A stretch of 45,156 nt of DNA. It comes from Candidatus Aegiribacteria sp. Lineage in GTDB: Bacteria; Fermentibacterota; Fermentibacteria; Fermentibacterales; JCC-6. The first letter of the stretch is position 1; each line of letters starts with the position of its first letter. A model generated the notes under the pieces. It worked only from the letters and a program-made list of their open reading frames with translations, did no database searches and was not told where the DNA came from. The stretch is taken from the NCBI GenBank assembly GCA_021108435.1, contig JAIOQY010000046.1, positions 1-45,156 of the forward strand, in the 5' to 3' direction. Both the position numbers and the translations under genes were made by a program. Positions 8,852 through 17,455 of this stretch are shown here, piece after piece.

Positions 8852-9661
8852 ATGCACCCGGTTCTGTTTAAAATAGGCTCGCTGCCTATCAATTCCTATG
8901 GATTGATGCTTGCTGTTTCCTTTATGTTTGGGCTCTGGCTTGCTGCCAGAAGAGGTGAAGCTGCGGGAATATCCAGAGGAGACATTTACGACCTTGGTGT
9001 GCGTCTGATGATAGCTGCAATTGTGGGATCACGAGTTTTCTATGTAATTACGCATATGTCCGAATTCCAGGGGCACTGGCTGGATGTAATTGCTATCTGG
9101 AAGGGCCTGTACGGTCTCAGTATGCTGGGCGGTGTGATTCTTGCAGTCGCAGTCGGGTTCTATACCGTATGGAGAAAGCGACTCCCCACATGGAAACTCG
9201 CGGATGCCGTCATTCCTTCATTTGCTCTTGGTATTTTCATCACAAGGATCGGTTGTTTTCTCAACGGATGCTGCTTCGGCGCAGAAACATCATGTTCTCT
9301 GGGAGTTTCATTTCCTGATTCGGCGATGCCCTATTTCAATACCGGAATTATCCCCGGTTCATATATTCATCCGACACAGCTTTACAGTTCATTATCAGGA
9401 TTGTTCATAATAGGAATCCTCCTGTGGGCTGATCGATATAAACATTTTCCCGGCTTCATCTTCTGTCTGTTTCTTGGTTTGTACGGTGTCACCAGATTCG
9501 GTATAGAAGAGTTTCGCTATTTTGATCACACACCCGATCAGATTCTGGGTTACAGTTTTACTGACAATCAGATAATCTGTCTCATAATGCTTCTTTCTGC
9601 TCCTATACTGGGAATATGGCTCTATCGGCGTTATCGCGGAACCTTCTCCGTCTCTTCCTGA
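8852..9661 (+). CDS. lgt: Prolipoprotein diacylglyceryl transferase
   Basis: Lgt moves diacylglycerol from phosphatidylglycerol to the lipobox cysteine of prolipoproteins, the first step of lipoprotein maturation. The 269-aa protein has about seven spans, the SYGLMLAVSF start region, the signature RIGCFLNGCCFG and IHPTQLYSS. An oddity is the segment YGLSMLGG, where many Lgt proteins carry His or Tyr before the GG pair; here it is Leu. AGGGAGG precedes ATG 8852. The end overlaps comF by 46 bases. The next pathway enzyme, lspA, lies about 15 kb away in this window. Confidence 0.94.
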   Translation: MHPVLFKIGSLPINSYGLMLAVSFMFGLWLAARRGEAAGISRGDIYDLGVRLMIAAIVGSRVFYVITHMSEFQGHWLDVIAIWKGLYGLSMLGGVILAVAVGFYTVWRKRLPTWKLADAVIPSFALGIFITRIGCFLNGCCFGAETSCSLGVSFPDSAMPYFNTGIIPGSYIHPTQLYSSLSGLFIIGILLWADRYKHFPGFIFCLFLGLYGVTRFGIEEFRYFDHTPDQILGYSFTDNQIICLIMLLSAPILGIWLYRRYRGTFSVSS

Positions 9662-10335
9662 CTTCCGTTTGTCCCGGATGTGGAGGCAGAAGAGGGGAAA
9701 ACGAATATCTCTGTTCATGGTGCAGGCTGAGAATAGACAAGTGCAGGCATGTACACTGGAGCAGAACCGGTGCTTCCTTCAGTCCGGTCTCTTCAAAAGG
9801 AAAGGCTGAGGAATTATCCAGTGGTATTGCCATATATTCAGCAGCTCTGTACAGAGGATTGCCCAGAGAGATAGTGCTGAGGTTGAAATTCAACGGAGAG
9901 AAATATCTCGCACCGACGGCAGCTGACATGATTCTGAAAAACTCAATGGTACTTCCGGAAGCTGAAGATGTTCTGGTTCCTGTTCCCGCAGGAAGAAAAA
10001 GGATACGTGAGCGAGGGTATAACCAGTCCTTCCTGATTGCCGGAGCACTTGCTTCGCGAACGGGTGCCCGAAACATGAACCTGTTGTCCAGAGACGACAG
10101 CCCTTCACAGGTTGGACTTTCTGTAACCGAGCGAAGATCTAACGTTAAGGGAGTATTCAGGCTGAGGAATCACAGAGAAGTACCTGCTTGTGTTCATATA
10201 TGGTTGATAGACGATGTTGCCACCACCTGCAGTACGATGGACAGTGCTTCAGAAATACTGCTGGAAGCAGGCGCTGAGACTGTTACCGGTCTCACTCTGA
10301 CCTACCGAAAACAGGCGTTCGGTAGTATTGTCTGA
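9616..10335 (+). CDS. ComF-family phosphoribosyltransferase-like protein
   Basis: The 239-aa protein has a four-cysteine zinc-binding N-terminus (CPGCGGRRGENEYLCSWC, about residues 19-36). A type I phosphoribosyltransferase domain follows, with the PRPP loop WLIDDVATTCSTMDSA near residue 200 and the typical RERGYNQS segment. Members of the ComF/GntX family are linked to DNA uptake or DNA handling, but their chemistry is unsettled. No other competence gene is nearby, so I do not infer transformation. The start lies inside the end of lgt and has only a weak ribosome site, so translation probably depends on lgt. Confidence 0.85.
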   Translation: MALSALSRNLLRLFLTSVCPGCGGRRGENEYLCSWCRLRIDKCRHVHWSRTGASFSPVSSKGKAEELSSGIAIYSAALYRGLPREIVLRLKFNGEKYLAPTAADMILKNSMVLPEAEDVLVPVPAGRKRIRERGYNQSFLIAGALASRTGARNMNLLSRDDSPSQVGLSVTERRSNVKGVFRLRNHREVPACVHIWLIDDVATTCSTMDSASEILLEAGAETVTGLTLTYRKQAFGSIV

Positions 10336-10370
10336 TGAATTAAGATACGAGTATCGCGGAGGGAGTGAAC

Positions 10371-11507
10371 ATGACTGAAGAGCTGCGTTTCAATGTAAAA
10401 GATATTCCCCTGTGCGCGAAGTATGGGTTCAGCGCCAGGAAGATATGGGTTTATTTCAAGACACTTATTTTATCATGGATAATCTGGGACATTTTCATAT
10501 ATCTTGGTTTCTTTGCAGCGGGATATGACATGGCTGCCAGATGGGAACAGAGTCGTCTTTTTCCTCTTCCCGGAGCGCTCTTCTGGAAAGAAGTGATACC
10601 GGTTGCATTTTTGATTATCGCCGCTATTCTGATCTTATACGTTCTCATCCGTGGCGGACTGAAAGTTTCCAGAATGACCTTTCAGCAGATCCGTGGAGAT
10701 AATTTCTTCTCCGGAGCGGATGCATCCAGGTTTGCCAGAGGAAACAGCTTCCCCCTTATTGCAATCCCTGTTCTTCTTGTACTTGTTATTCTGCTTGCAC
10801 TGGCTGCCGGTGCGGCATCAGGAGTTCTTTCCAGGATTCCTGTCGCGGGTCCGATTCTGTCCGCATTGCTTGCAGTCCCGTTATGGGGTGTTATGCTGCT
10901 GGCGGTTCTGACTGCTCTGGCGCTTGTTCTTTCCTTTCAACTGCTTCCTTCGATAATAGCCACTACCGGTGCTGATACTTTCGAATCAGTCTTCGAATTG
11001 TTCTCCACCATGACTTCTCAATCCTGGAGAGTGTTTCTCTATTGGCTGCTTTCGCTGATCATAATAATGCTTGGCGGGATTACCTTTTTCCTGTTTGCAT
11101 CGCTGGCGGTGGATTTACTCTCTTTTTCCGTAACTCTCGGCGCGGGAAGCGGGGGATTCGGTGCGGCACTTGCTTCAGGTCCAAGATTACTGGCTCCCGA
11201 GGCTCTCCCGTTCTTCTCAGGTCTGACAACCTTCGGACAGCAGGATTCCATTCAGACATGGACAGGAATATCCGGAGTGATTGCAGGGCTTTCAGGTACA
11301 GCAATATTCCTGGTTGTTGTATCCTATTTTCTCTCCTGCTGCTCATCCTCCTGGACACTTATTTATCTTGTTCTAAGATACAAAAAAGATGGTGTTGACC
11401 TTGCGGACAGGGCTGATCTTAAAGAACAACGTGAGTTTGACCGTCTGTACGGTAATACTGATGGTGACAATCAGTCATCAGGTTCGACAGGAGATTCAGA
11501 AGACTAA
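10371..11507 (+). CDS. Multi-span membrane protein of unknown function
   Basis: I do not recognise this family. The 378-aa product has six or more hydrophobic helices. They include WIIWDIFIYLGFF, a pair near residues 125-195 and a strong one near 225-255. A charged, Ser/Asp-rich cytoplasmic tail ends TDGDNQSSGSTGDSED. A glycine-rich stretch (LGAGSGGFGAALASG) lies in the last third. ATG 10371 is preferred because GGAGGGA at 10358-10364 lies 6 bases upstream; an in-frame GTG at 10365 has no room for that site. Its stop overlaps the dnaE start by one base (TAATG), so it is probably co-translated with the replicase. Confidence 0.75.
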   Translation: MTEELRFNVKDIPLCAKYGFSARKIWVYFKTLILSWIIWDIFIYLGFFAAGYDMAARWEQSRLFPLPGALFWKEVIPVAFLIIAAILILYVLIRGGLKVSRMTFQQIRGDNFFSGADASRFARGNSFPLIAIPVLLVLVILLALAAGAASGVLSRIPVAGPILSALLAVPLWGVMLLAVLTALALVLSFQLLPSIIATTGADTFESVFELFSTMTSQSWRVFLYWLLSLIIIMLGGITFFLFASLAVDLLSFSVTLGAGSGGFGAALASGPRLLAPEALPFFSGLTTFGQQDSIQTWTGISGVIAGLSGTAIFLVVVSYFLSCCSSSWTLIYLVLRYKKDGVDLADRADLKEQREFDRLYGNTDGDNQSSGSTGDSED

Positions 11508-14500
11508 TGAGTGAAGGTTTCGTTCATCTGCATTTGCATTCGGAATACAGCCTTCTCGATGGAGCGATAAGATTTGACCGCCTGGCAGGCTACATTGCCG
11601 AGAATGGAATGAATTCAGTAGCTGTTACTGACCATGGCAGCCTCTTCGGGGCAGTTCAATTCTTTGAGAAAACAAATGAAATGGGAGTACATCCAATTCT
11701 CGGAATGGAAGCCTATATAGCTTTCCCTTCCATGAATGATCGAACCAGGAACGGGAAAAGATATCACCTCACTCTTCTGGCGAAAAACGAAAAAGGATAC
11801 CGTAATCTCTCGAAGCTTTCATCAGCCGGTTATATAGATGGATTTTACTATAAACCAAGGATTGATCGGGAAACCCTGGCTCGTTTCAGTGAAGGGCTTC
11901 TTATCGGATCAGCCTGCTTGCAGGGGGAGGTTACACAGCATATCCTTTCAGGCAGCAGGAAAAATGCTTTAGACGCTATTCGATTCTATCAGGATCTCGT
12001 TGGACCTGAAAATTACTTCATTGAGCTGATGGATCACGGATTGTCCGATGAAGCAAAGGTTCTTCCAGTTCTTGCTGAGCTGGCAAAGGAAACCGGGGCT
12101 ATTGTCGCGGCGACCAACGATGCGCATTACCTTCGAAGAGAAGATCATCAGGCACACGAGGCACTTCTGTGTCTCCAGACAGGGAAGACCCTGAACGATC
12201 CCGGACGTATGCGTTTTGAAACAGCTGAATTCTATGTAAAAACTCCTCTTGAGATGCAGAAACTCTTCGAATGGATACCGGAAGCTGTCTCAAATACTGT
12301 CAGACTTGCGGAGAAATGTGAATTCAATTTGATCGAGGGTGAGCCCATTCTGCCCGAGTATCCCCTTCCTGAAGGGGAGGCGGACACAGATGCTTATCTC
12401 TATCGGCTTTCTTTTGAAGGTTTGACCAGGAGACTGGACAGGGAATTGAAACCCCGGGAAACCGAAAGACTTAAGCACGAACTCGGCATCATCGGAGATA
12501 TGGGCTTTCCGGGGTATTTTCTCATCGTCTCCGAGATGATGAGATGGGCCAGGTCCAAAGATATACCGGTGGGACCCGGAAGGGGCTCAACTGCCGGAAG
12601 CCTTGTTTCCTATGCGATTGACATTACTGATATAAATCCGCTTGATTACGACCTCAGTTTCGAGCGCTTCCTGAACCCCGCACGGAAGGAGATGCCGGAC
12701 ATCGATATCGATGTTTGCTGTGAACGCCGCAGTGAGATCATCGATCACATCATCGCCATGTACGGCAGGGAAAATGTCTGCCAGCTCATTACCTTCAGCA
12801 GGATAAAAAACAGATCTGTGGTAAGAGATATGGCGCGTGTCATGGGAATGAGTGTCTCGGAGGGAGATATTCTGGCTAAACTGGTGGCATCAGCTCCCAA
12901 TCCTGACGCTCCTCTCCCGGAAGTTGTAAAAAGTGTTCCGGAGCTTTCACGGAGAGTCAGCGAAGAAAAGGAAATTGAGAAGCTGTTCAAGTATGGTTAC
13001 ACTCTGGAGAATATCGCCAGGCATTCCGGAGTTCACGCAGCCGGTGTTATAATAACACCCGGCAATCTTCGCGAGTATGTTCCTCTCTGCTCCGCAAAAG
13101 AGGGCATTACAACCCAGTACGAAAAGAAAAGCGCAGAAAAAGTAGGTCTTCTGAAACTGGATCTGCTAGGTCTTCGAAACGTAACGATTATTCATCGGGC
13201 TGAGGGATTGGTTCGCAGACGAGATCCTGATTTCAGAGTGAAGGATCTGTCATTTGATGACAGGAAGACTCTTGAACTGATGAGCAGAGGTGAGACAGCA
13301 GGTGTGTTTCAGCTGGAAAGCTCCGGTATGCGTGATGCTTTAAGAAAAATAAACGTAAACAGCTTTGATGACATTGTTGCCGCCGTAGCTATTTTCCGTC
13401 CGGGCTCCATGGACATGATAGATCTGTATGCTGATAACAAGAAAGGTATTGAATCCGGTTCATCCGACTTCACCATTTCATTTCCCCATCCTGATCTGGA
13501 GGAAGTTCTTTCATCTACATTCGGAGTGATAATCTATCAGGAACAGGTTATGAGAATAGCAAACCTTCTGGCCGGCATGACCATGGCGGAAGCGGATACA
13601 CTCAGACGCGCGATGTCGCGGAAGAACCCGGAAGTAATGGCTCAAATGCGGGAGAAGTTTATCAGCGGCGCCACCGGCAGGAATGTTAAGAAAAAAACAG
13701 CTGTGAAGGTATTTAACCTTATTGAGAAATTCGCCGGATACGGTTTCAATAAATCTCATGCTGTCTGTTATGCGGCGCTTGCTTATTGGACCGCATGGTT
13801 GAAAGTAAACTACCCTTCAGAATTTCTGGCAGCGTGTCTTACCAGTGAGATAGGCAAGATCGACAGGATTACTCCCCTCATTGAGGAGTGCTCACGACTT
13901 GGCGTTACAGTGAATCCTCCATCCGTTAATCACAGTTCGGTCAAGTTCGATGTTGATCAGGAAGGCAGGATAGTCTATGCGCTTTCCGCGATCAAGAATG
14001 TAGGAGAGGGACCGTCATCCGAGATCGTGGAGGCAAGAGAGAAGGACGGACCATTTGAAGACATCTTCGATTTGTGTACGAGGCTGGGAAATGGAGTAAT
14101 CAACAAGAAGGCTGTTGAATCTCTCATTGGTGCGGGAGCAATGGATTGCTTCGGTATAAACAGAGCGACTCTTCTTGATTCAGTCGAACGCGCGATTACG
14201 TATGGAATATCTGTCAGAAGGCATATTGAAGCAGGACAGATGTCATTGTTCGGTGGAGAGCGGGACGACAGCGAAGAGAATTCTGTGAATCATGCGCCGA
14301 TACTGAAGGAAAAGGAAGAATTATCCCTGAAAGAAGTGTACAGACTGGAAAAATCACTTCTCGGGTTCTACATGACCGGTCATCCTCTTGAAATGTATTC
14401 CGATGAGATTGACAGTTTTTCCAACGAGCCGATCGAACTGGCTCATGAAAGCGAAAGGAAACTCATAACTACCGCCGGTATGATCCTTAAAAAGAAGATC

Positions 14501-14971
14501 ATTCCCACAAAACATGGTGAGATGGCTTTTGTACTGGTTGAAGGCTGCCGGGGTACAAGTGAGGTTGTTGTATTCAGTGATGCTCTTAAGGAATTCGGCG
14601 ATTTGCTTGAACCGGATTGTCTTGTTCTGATGGATGGTGAGGTGTCCAGAAGAAGGGGGGACAGCCGTTTCAGCGCCAGGAAGATTTTTCCGCTGGACAA
14701 GGTCAGATCGATACTGAGAGCCGGCGTGACCATAATGGTTGATGGAAGCAACCCCAGAATTAATCTGCTTGAGCAAGCGGTAGACTGTCTCAGGAACAAT
14801 TCGGGCAAGGGAGAAGTATCAGTTATTATCAAACACAGATCAGGATGGAAGGTTATGGGACGTTCCAGGTCTCTTAGAGTTGATCCTGACGCCGAATTGA
14901 TTTTAAAACTGAGAGAGCTTCTGGGGAAGGAATCCGTATCTCTGTCCAGAGGAAGGGGGCCGCGCTTATGA
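11507..14971 (+). CDS. dnaE: DNA polymerase III alpha subunit (DnaE type)
   Basis: This is the replicative polymerase, 1154 aa, the normal length for DnaE1. The N-terminal PHP domain (HLHLHSEYSLLDGA, AVTDHG, LGMEAY, YHLTLLA, ACLQGE, ATNDAHYL) keeps the metal ligands, so intrinsic proofreading is possible. The palm shows GPGRGSTAGS and the catalytic pair in PDIDIDVCCERR near residue 398. Further motifs include YGFNKSHAVCYA, and the C-terminal region has an OB-fold-like section. Its start overlaps the upstream membrane gene by one base and its end overlaps the next gene by four. Confidence 0.97.
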   Translation: MSEGFVHLHLHSEYSLLDGAIRFDRLAGYIAENGMNSVAVTDHGSLFGAVQFFEKTNEMGVHPILGMEAYIAFPSMNDRTRNGKRYHLTLLAKNEKGYRNLSKLSSAGYIDGFYYKPRIDRETLARFSEGLLIGSACLQGEVTQHILSGSRKNALDAIRFYQDLVGPENYFIELMDHGLSDEAKVLPVLAELAKETGAIVAATNDAHYLRREDHQAHEALLCLQTGKTLNDPGRMRFETAEFYVKTPLEMQKLFEWIPEAVSNTVRLAEKCEFNLIEGEPILPEYPLPEGEADTDAYLYRLSFEGLTRRLDRELKPRETERLKHELGIIGDMGFPGYFLIVSEMMRWARSKDIPVGPGRGSTAGSLVSYAIDITDINPLDYDLSFERFLNPARKEMPDIDIDVCCERRSEIIDHIIAMYGRENVCQLITFSRIKNRSVVRDMARVMGMSVSEGDILAKLVASAPNPDAPLPEVVKSVPELSRRVSEEKEIEKLFKYGYTLENIARHSGVHAAGVIITPGNLREYVPLCSAKEGITTQYEKKSAEKVGLLKLDLLGLRNVTIIHRAEGLVRRRDPDFRVKDLSFDDRKTLELMSRGETAGVFQLESSGMRDALRKINVNSFDDIVAAVAIFRPGSMDMIDLYADNKKGIESGSSDFTISFPHPDLEEVLSSTFGVIIYQEQVMRIANLLAGMTMAEADTLRRAMSRKNPEVMAQMREKFISGATGRNVKKKTAVKVFNLIEKFAGYGFNKSHAVCYAALAYWTAWLKVNYPSEFLAACLTSEIGKIDRITPLIEECSRLGVTVNPPSVNHSSVKFDVDQEGRIVYALSAIKNVGEGPSSEIVEAREKDGPFEDIFDLCTRLGNGVINKKAVESLIGAGAMDCFGINRATLLDSVERAITYGISVRRHIEAGQMSLFGGERDDSEENSVNHAPILKEKEELSLKEVYRLEKSLLGFYMTGHPLEMYSDEIDSFSNEPIELAHESERKLITTAGMILKKKIIPTKHGEMAFVLVEGCRGTSEVVVFSDALKEFGDLLEPDCLVLMDGEVSRRRGDSRFSARKIFPLDKVRSILRAGVTIMVDGSNPRINLLEQAVDCLRNNSGKGEVSVIIKHRSGWKVMGRSRSLRVDPDAELILKLRELLGKESVSLSRGRGPRL

Positions 14972-15684
14972 GGAAAATTATCCTGATCGGTCTGTTGCTT
15001 CTGTTTGCCGGAGCCGGCGGTTCCGGTGAACTGATGAGAATAGTACATGAACCAACCGCTGGAATTGTCGCACCCAGGACTTACAGCATCTCCTTGAACA
15101 CATTCCCGAATGATGGATTAAGGTTCTCATTCTGCGTGGGTATAATACCGAGGCTTGCAGCGGGGCTTGGTTACGGAGGATGGAATATTACCGGCATGAA
15201 TGACCCATCATGGTTTGATCATATCTATCTCAAAGCAAGGTTTCGTCTGCTGGATGAAACCGTACCTCTTCCCGGCGCGGTTCTTGGATTTGATAATGAA
15301 CCGGAAGCTGTTCGAAGCGGTGGATCGTACAGACGAAAAGCCAGGGATCTTTATCTGGCGCTCAGTAAGAATTTTAATACTATCGGTGGCGATATGGCAT
15401 TCCACTTCGGTATCAGCGCCGACGTCAGGGAACTTGTGCACGCCGGTGTCTGGACAGGTCTGGATAAATCGTTTCCAGGTGGATTCGGAATGGCGTTCGA
15501 GTACGATTTCGCTACAGATGAAGCTGACTCTGTTCGTTTTGACGTAGGAGGAGGCTTTCTTAGCGGAGAAGTATACTGGGAGAGTTTTGGCCAGGTCAGA
15601 ATATCACTGCAGTTTATTGATATACTTGAAACCGGGGGAAGAAGTTACAGAGCGCTTGGAATAGATTTCCTCGGATTGTTTTAA
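14968..15684 (+). CDS. Secreted beta-barrel-like protein, possibly YjbH-like
   Basis: The 238-aa product has a clean N-terminal signal (about residues 1-20, RKIILIGLLLLFAGAGGSG). Alternating hydrophobic strands follow (LRFSFCVGII, HIYLKARFRLL, FGMAFEYDF), and the chain ends in Phe, as many outer-membrane barrels do. The segment PLPGAVLGFDNE, followed by a soluble loop and DLYLALSKNF, resembles the YjbH family of exopolysaccharide-associated outer-membrane proteins. That likeness is from memory of the pattern only. It overlaps dnaE by four bases (ATGA), an odd partner for a replicase. Confidence 0.6.
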   Translation: MRKIILIGLLLLFAGAGGSGELMRIVHEPTAGIVAPRTYSISLNTFPNDGLRFSFCVGIIPRLAAGLGYGGWNITGMNDPSWFDHIYLKARFRLLDETVPLPGAVLGFDNEPEAVRSGGSYRRKARDLYLALSKNFNTIGGDMAFHFGISADVRELVHAGVWTGLDKSFPGGFGMAFEYDFATDEADSVRFDVGGGFLSGEVYWESFGQVRISLQFIDILETGGRSYRALGIDFLGLF

Positions 15685-15701
15685 TTATTGAACGGAGAAT
15701 C

Positions 15702-16931
15702 ATGAACAAAAACGAGTTCCACAGAAAGTATGCGGAAGTAATCATAAAAACCGCTGTCAATCAGCAGGAGGGTAAACCTCTCCTCATAAGGACTGATATA
15801 GCACAGAAGGAATTTGTCAGAGAACTTGCCAGCCTTGCGTACGAAAACGGAGCTTCTCTGGTCTCTGTTAAATACTCGGATTCCGCATTAGGCAGAATGC
15901 GAATTGACGGAGTCAAAAAGGATGAATACCTTGATTTTTTGCCCTCCCATCTGGAGAATATGTATGAGAGCTATCTCAATGATTCCTGGAGCAGCATTTC
16001 TCTTAGAGGTCCGGAGAATCCCGATATTATGGAAGGTGCTGATTCCATACGTCTCGGCAGGGTAAGCAAGGTAAACTCAAGGGCTATGCAGAAATTTCTG
16101 AAGGGGGTTTCAGCAAACAGGATCGCATGGAACGTATGCCTGTATCCAACTGAAGCCTGGGCAGAAAAGGTTCTTGGAGACTCCGAGAACTGGGAAGAGC
16201 GGATATGGGACATACTCATTCCAATTCTCCGCCTGGATCATGATGATCCCGCGAAGGCATGGCTCGAGCACGATGCCGAACTCAAGAGAAGATCAGAGCA
16301 CATGAACAGGATACGCTATGATAAGATACATTTCACCGGTCCTGGAACTGACCTGTATGTCGGAATGGCTCCGAACAGAGTTTTTGCAGGCGGAAGATGT
16401 TCCAATCAGAGCGGAATAGTATTCTTTCCGAATATTCCGACAGAAGAAATATTCAGCACTCCCGACTTCACGCGAACTGAAGGAACAGTCAGAACAACAC
16501 GTCCTGTAGAAGTACTGGGTTCACAGGTCGAAGGTGCGTGGTTCATATTCAAAGGGGGCAAAGTAATTGAATTCGGAGCTGATCATAATGTAGAAGTACT
16601 GGATCAGTATCTCCAATTCGATGAGGGGGCAAGGGCTCTCGGAGAAGTCGCTCTTGTTGATGTCAATTCACCCATCTACAGAAGTGGAAAGATATTCCAG
16701 AATATTCTATTTGATGAGAACGCTTCGTGTCATATCGCTCTTGGTAACGGTTATGCTGATTGCATTGAGAATGGAACCGGTATGTCCGATGAAGAACTGA
16801 AAGCGACGAAGTGCAATTCATCTCTTGTTCACACTGATTTCATGATCGGTTCGGAAGAGGTTTCCGTTTTTGGAATCCGGAAAGATGGTTCGGAGGACAA
16901 GATCATAGAGGATGGTCTTTTCGTAATTTAG
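15702..16931 (+). CDS. M29-family (thermophilic-type) aminopeptidase
   Basis: The 409-aa protein matches the AmpS/aminopeptidase T family of dinuclear-metal exopeptidases, which trim N-terminal residues from peptides in the cytoplasm. The expected ligands are present in order: Glu in NIPTEE, Glu in GARALGEVALVD, His and Tyr in CHIALGNGYADC, and His and Asp in VHTDFMIGS. Length is normal for M29. CGGAGAA lies 5 bases before ATG 15702. The stop abuts the ribosome site of the next small gene. Confidence 0.9.
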   Translation: MNKNEFHRKYAEVIIKTAVNQQEGKPLLIRTDIAQKEFVRELASLAYENGASLVSVKYSDSALGRMRIDGVKKDEYLDFLPSHLENMYESYLNDSWSSISLRGPENPDIMEGADSIRLGRVSKVNSRAMQKFLKGVSANRIAWNVCLYPTEAWAEKVLGDSENWEERIWDILIPILRLDHDDPAKAWLEHDAELKRRSEHMNRIRYDKIHFTGPGTDLYVGMAPNRVFAGGRCSNQSGIVFFPNIPTEEIFSTPDFTRTEGTVRTTRPVEVLGSQVEGAWFIFKGGKVIEFGADHNVEVLDQYLQFDEGARALGEVALVDVNSPIYRSGKIFQNILFDENASCHIALGNGYADCIENGTGMSDEELKATKCNSSLVHTDFMIGSEEVSVFGIRKDGSEDKIIEDGLFVI

Positions 16932-16940
16932 GAGTGTATT

Positions 16941-17114
16941 ATGCTTGATGAAAGATTGCTTTCGATTCTTGCCTGCCCGAAGTGCAAGGGTGAACTGGAA
17001 TACAGAACCGATCCTGAAGAAGTGCTTGTATGTAATTCCTGTGCCCTTGTATATGAAGTGAAGGATGATATTCCGATAATGCTCATTGAGGAAGCCAAAC
17101 CCCTCAATAAATAG
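16941..17114 (+). CDS. Trm112-like / UPF0434 small zinc protein (57 aa)
   Basis: This short gene begins ATG 16941 after a GGAG that overlaps the stop of the aminopeptidase gene. The product starts [19 protein letters not shown] and continues with a second pair in [11 protein letters not shown], then DDIPIML. That is the four-cysteine zinc ribbon of the YcaR/Trm112 family. In eukaryotes and archaea Trm112 activates methyltransferases; in bacteria the role of these small proteins is mostly unknown. No methyltransferase is adjacent here. Confidence 0.85.
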   Translation: MLDERLLSILACPKCKGELEYRTDPEEVLVCNSCALVYEVKDDIPIMLIEEAKPLNK

Positions 17115-17176
17115 TGACAGGCACTAGTTTAAAATGTCAGTTGTAATAATGTAAATAAAATGCCTGAATATGGCAG

Positions 17177-17455
17177 ATGATGAACAACGAACAGTGTGCA
17201 ATACGTTTGGAGATCAAGGTCATTCCACGGGCCTCACTAACTGAGGTTCGGGGAAGAATGGCGGATGGAACACTCAAAATAGCGCTCAATGCTCCCCCGG
17301 CTGACGGAAAAGCCAACAGAGAACTGCAGAAGTTCCTGGCTGGTGAGTTCGGTACAACACAGCTGTCCATTAAATTGCTGTCAGGCATTACATCAAGAAG
17401 AAAACTCGTATCTATAGACACTCACTCAAAATTACCTGACTGGTTCATTGAATGA
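17177..17455 (+). CDS. DUF167 / YggU-family protein
   Basis: The 92-aa protein shows the compact DUF167 (UPF0235) pattern: LEIKVIPRAS near the start, LKIALNAPPADGKANREL in the middle and LLSGITSRRKLVSI towards the end. The family is widespread, folds as a small alpha/beta domain and has no settled function. ATG 17177 and ATG 17180 are both possible; neither has a strong ribosome site. The end overlaps the next gene by four bases (ATGA). Confidence 0.9.
   Translation: MMNNEQCAIRLEIKVIPRASLTEVRGRMADGTLKIALNAPPADGKANRELQKFLAGEFGTTQLSIKLLSGITSRRKLVSIDTHSKLPDWFIE

Noticed and set aside
9616-10335. Competence locus
   Set aside because: ComF-family proteins are common without transformation genes, and no comEA, comEC or pilus gene is in the window.
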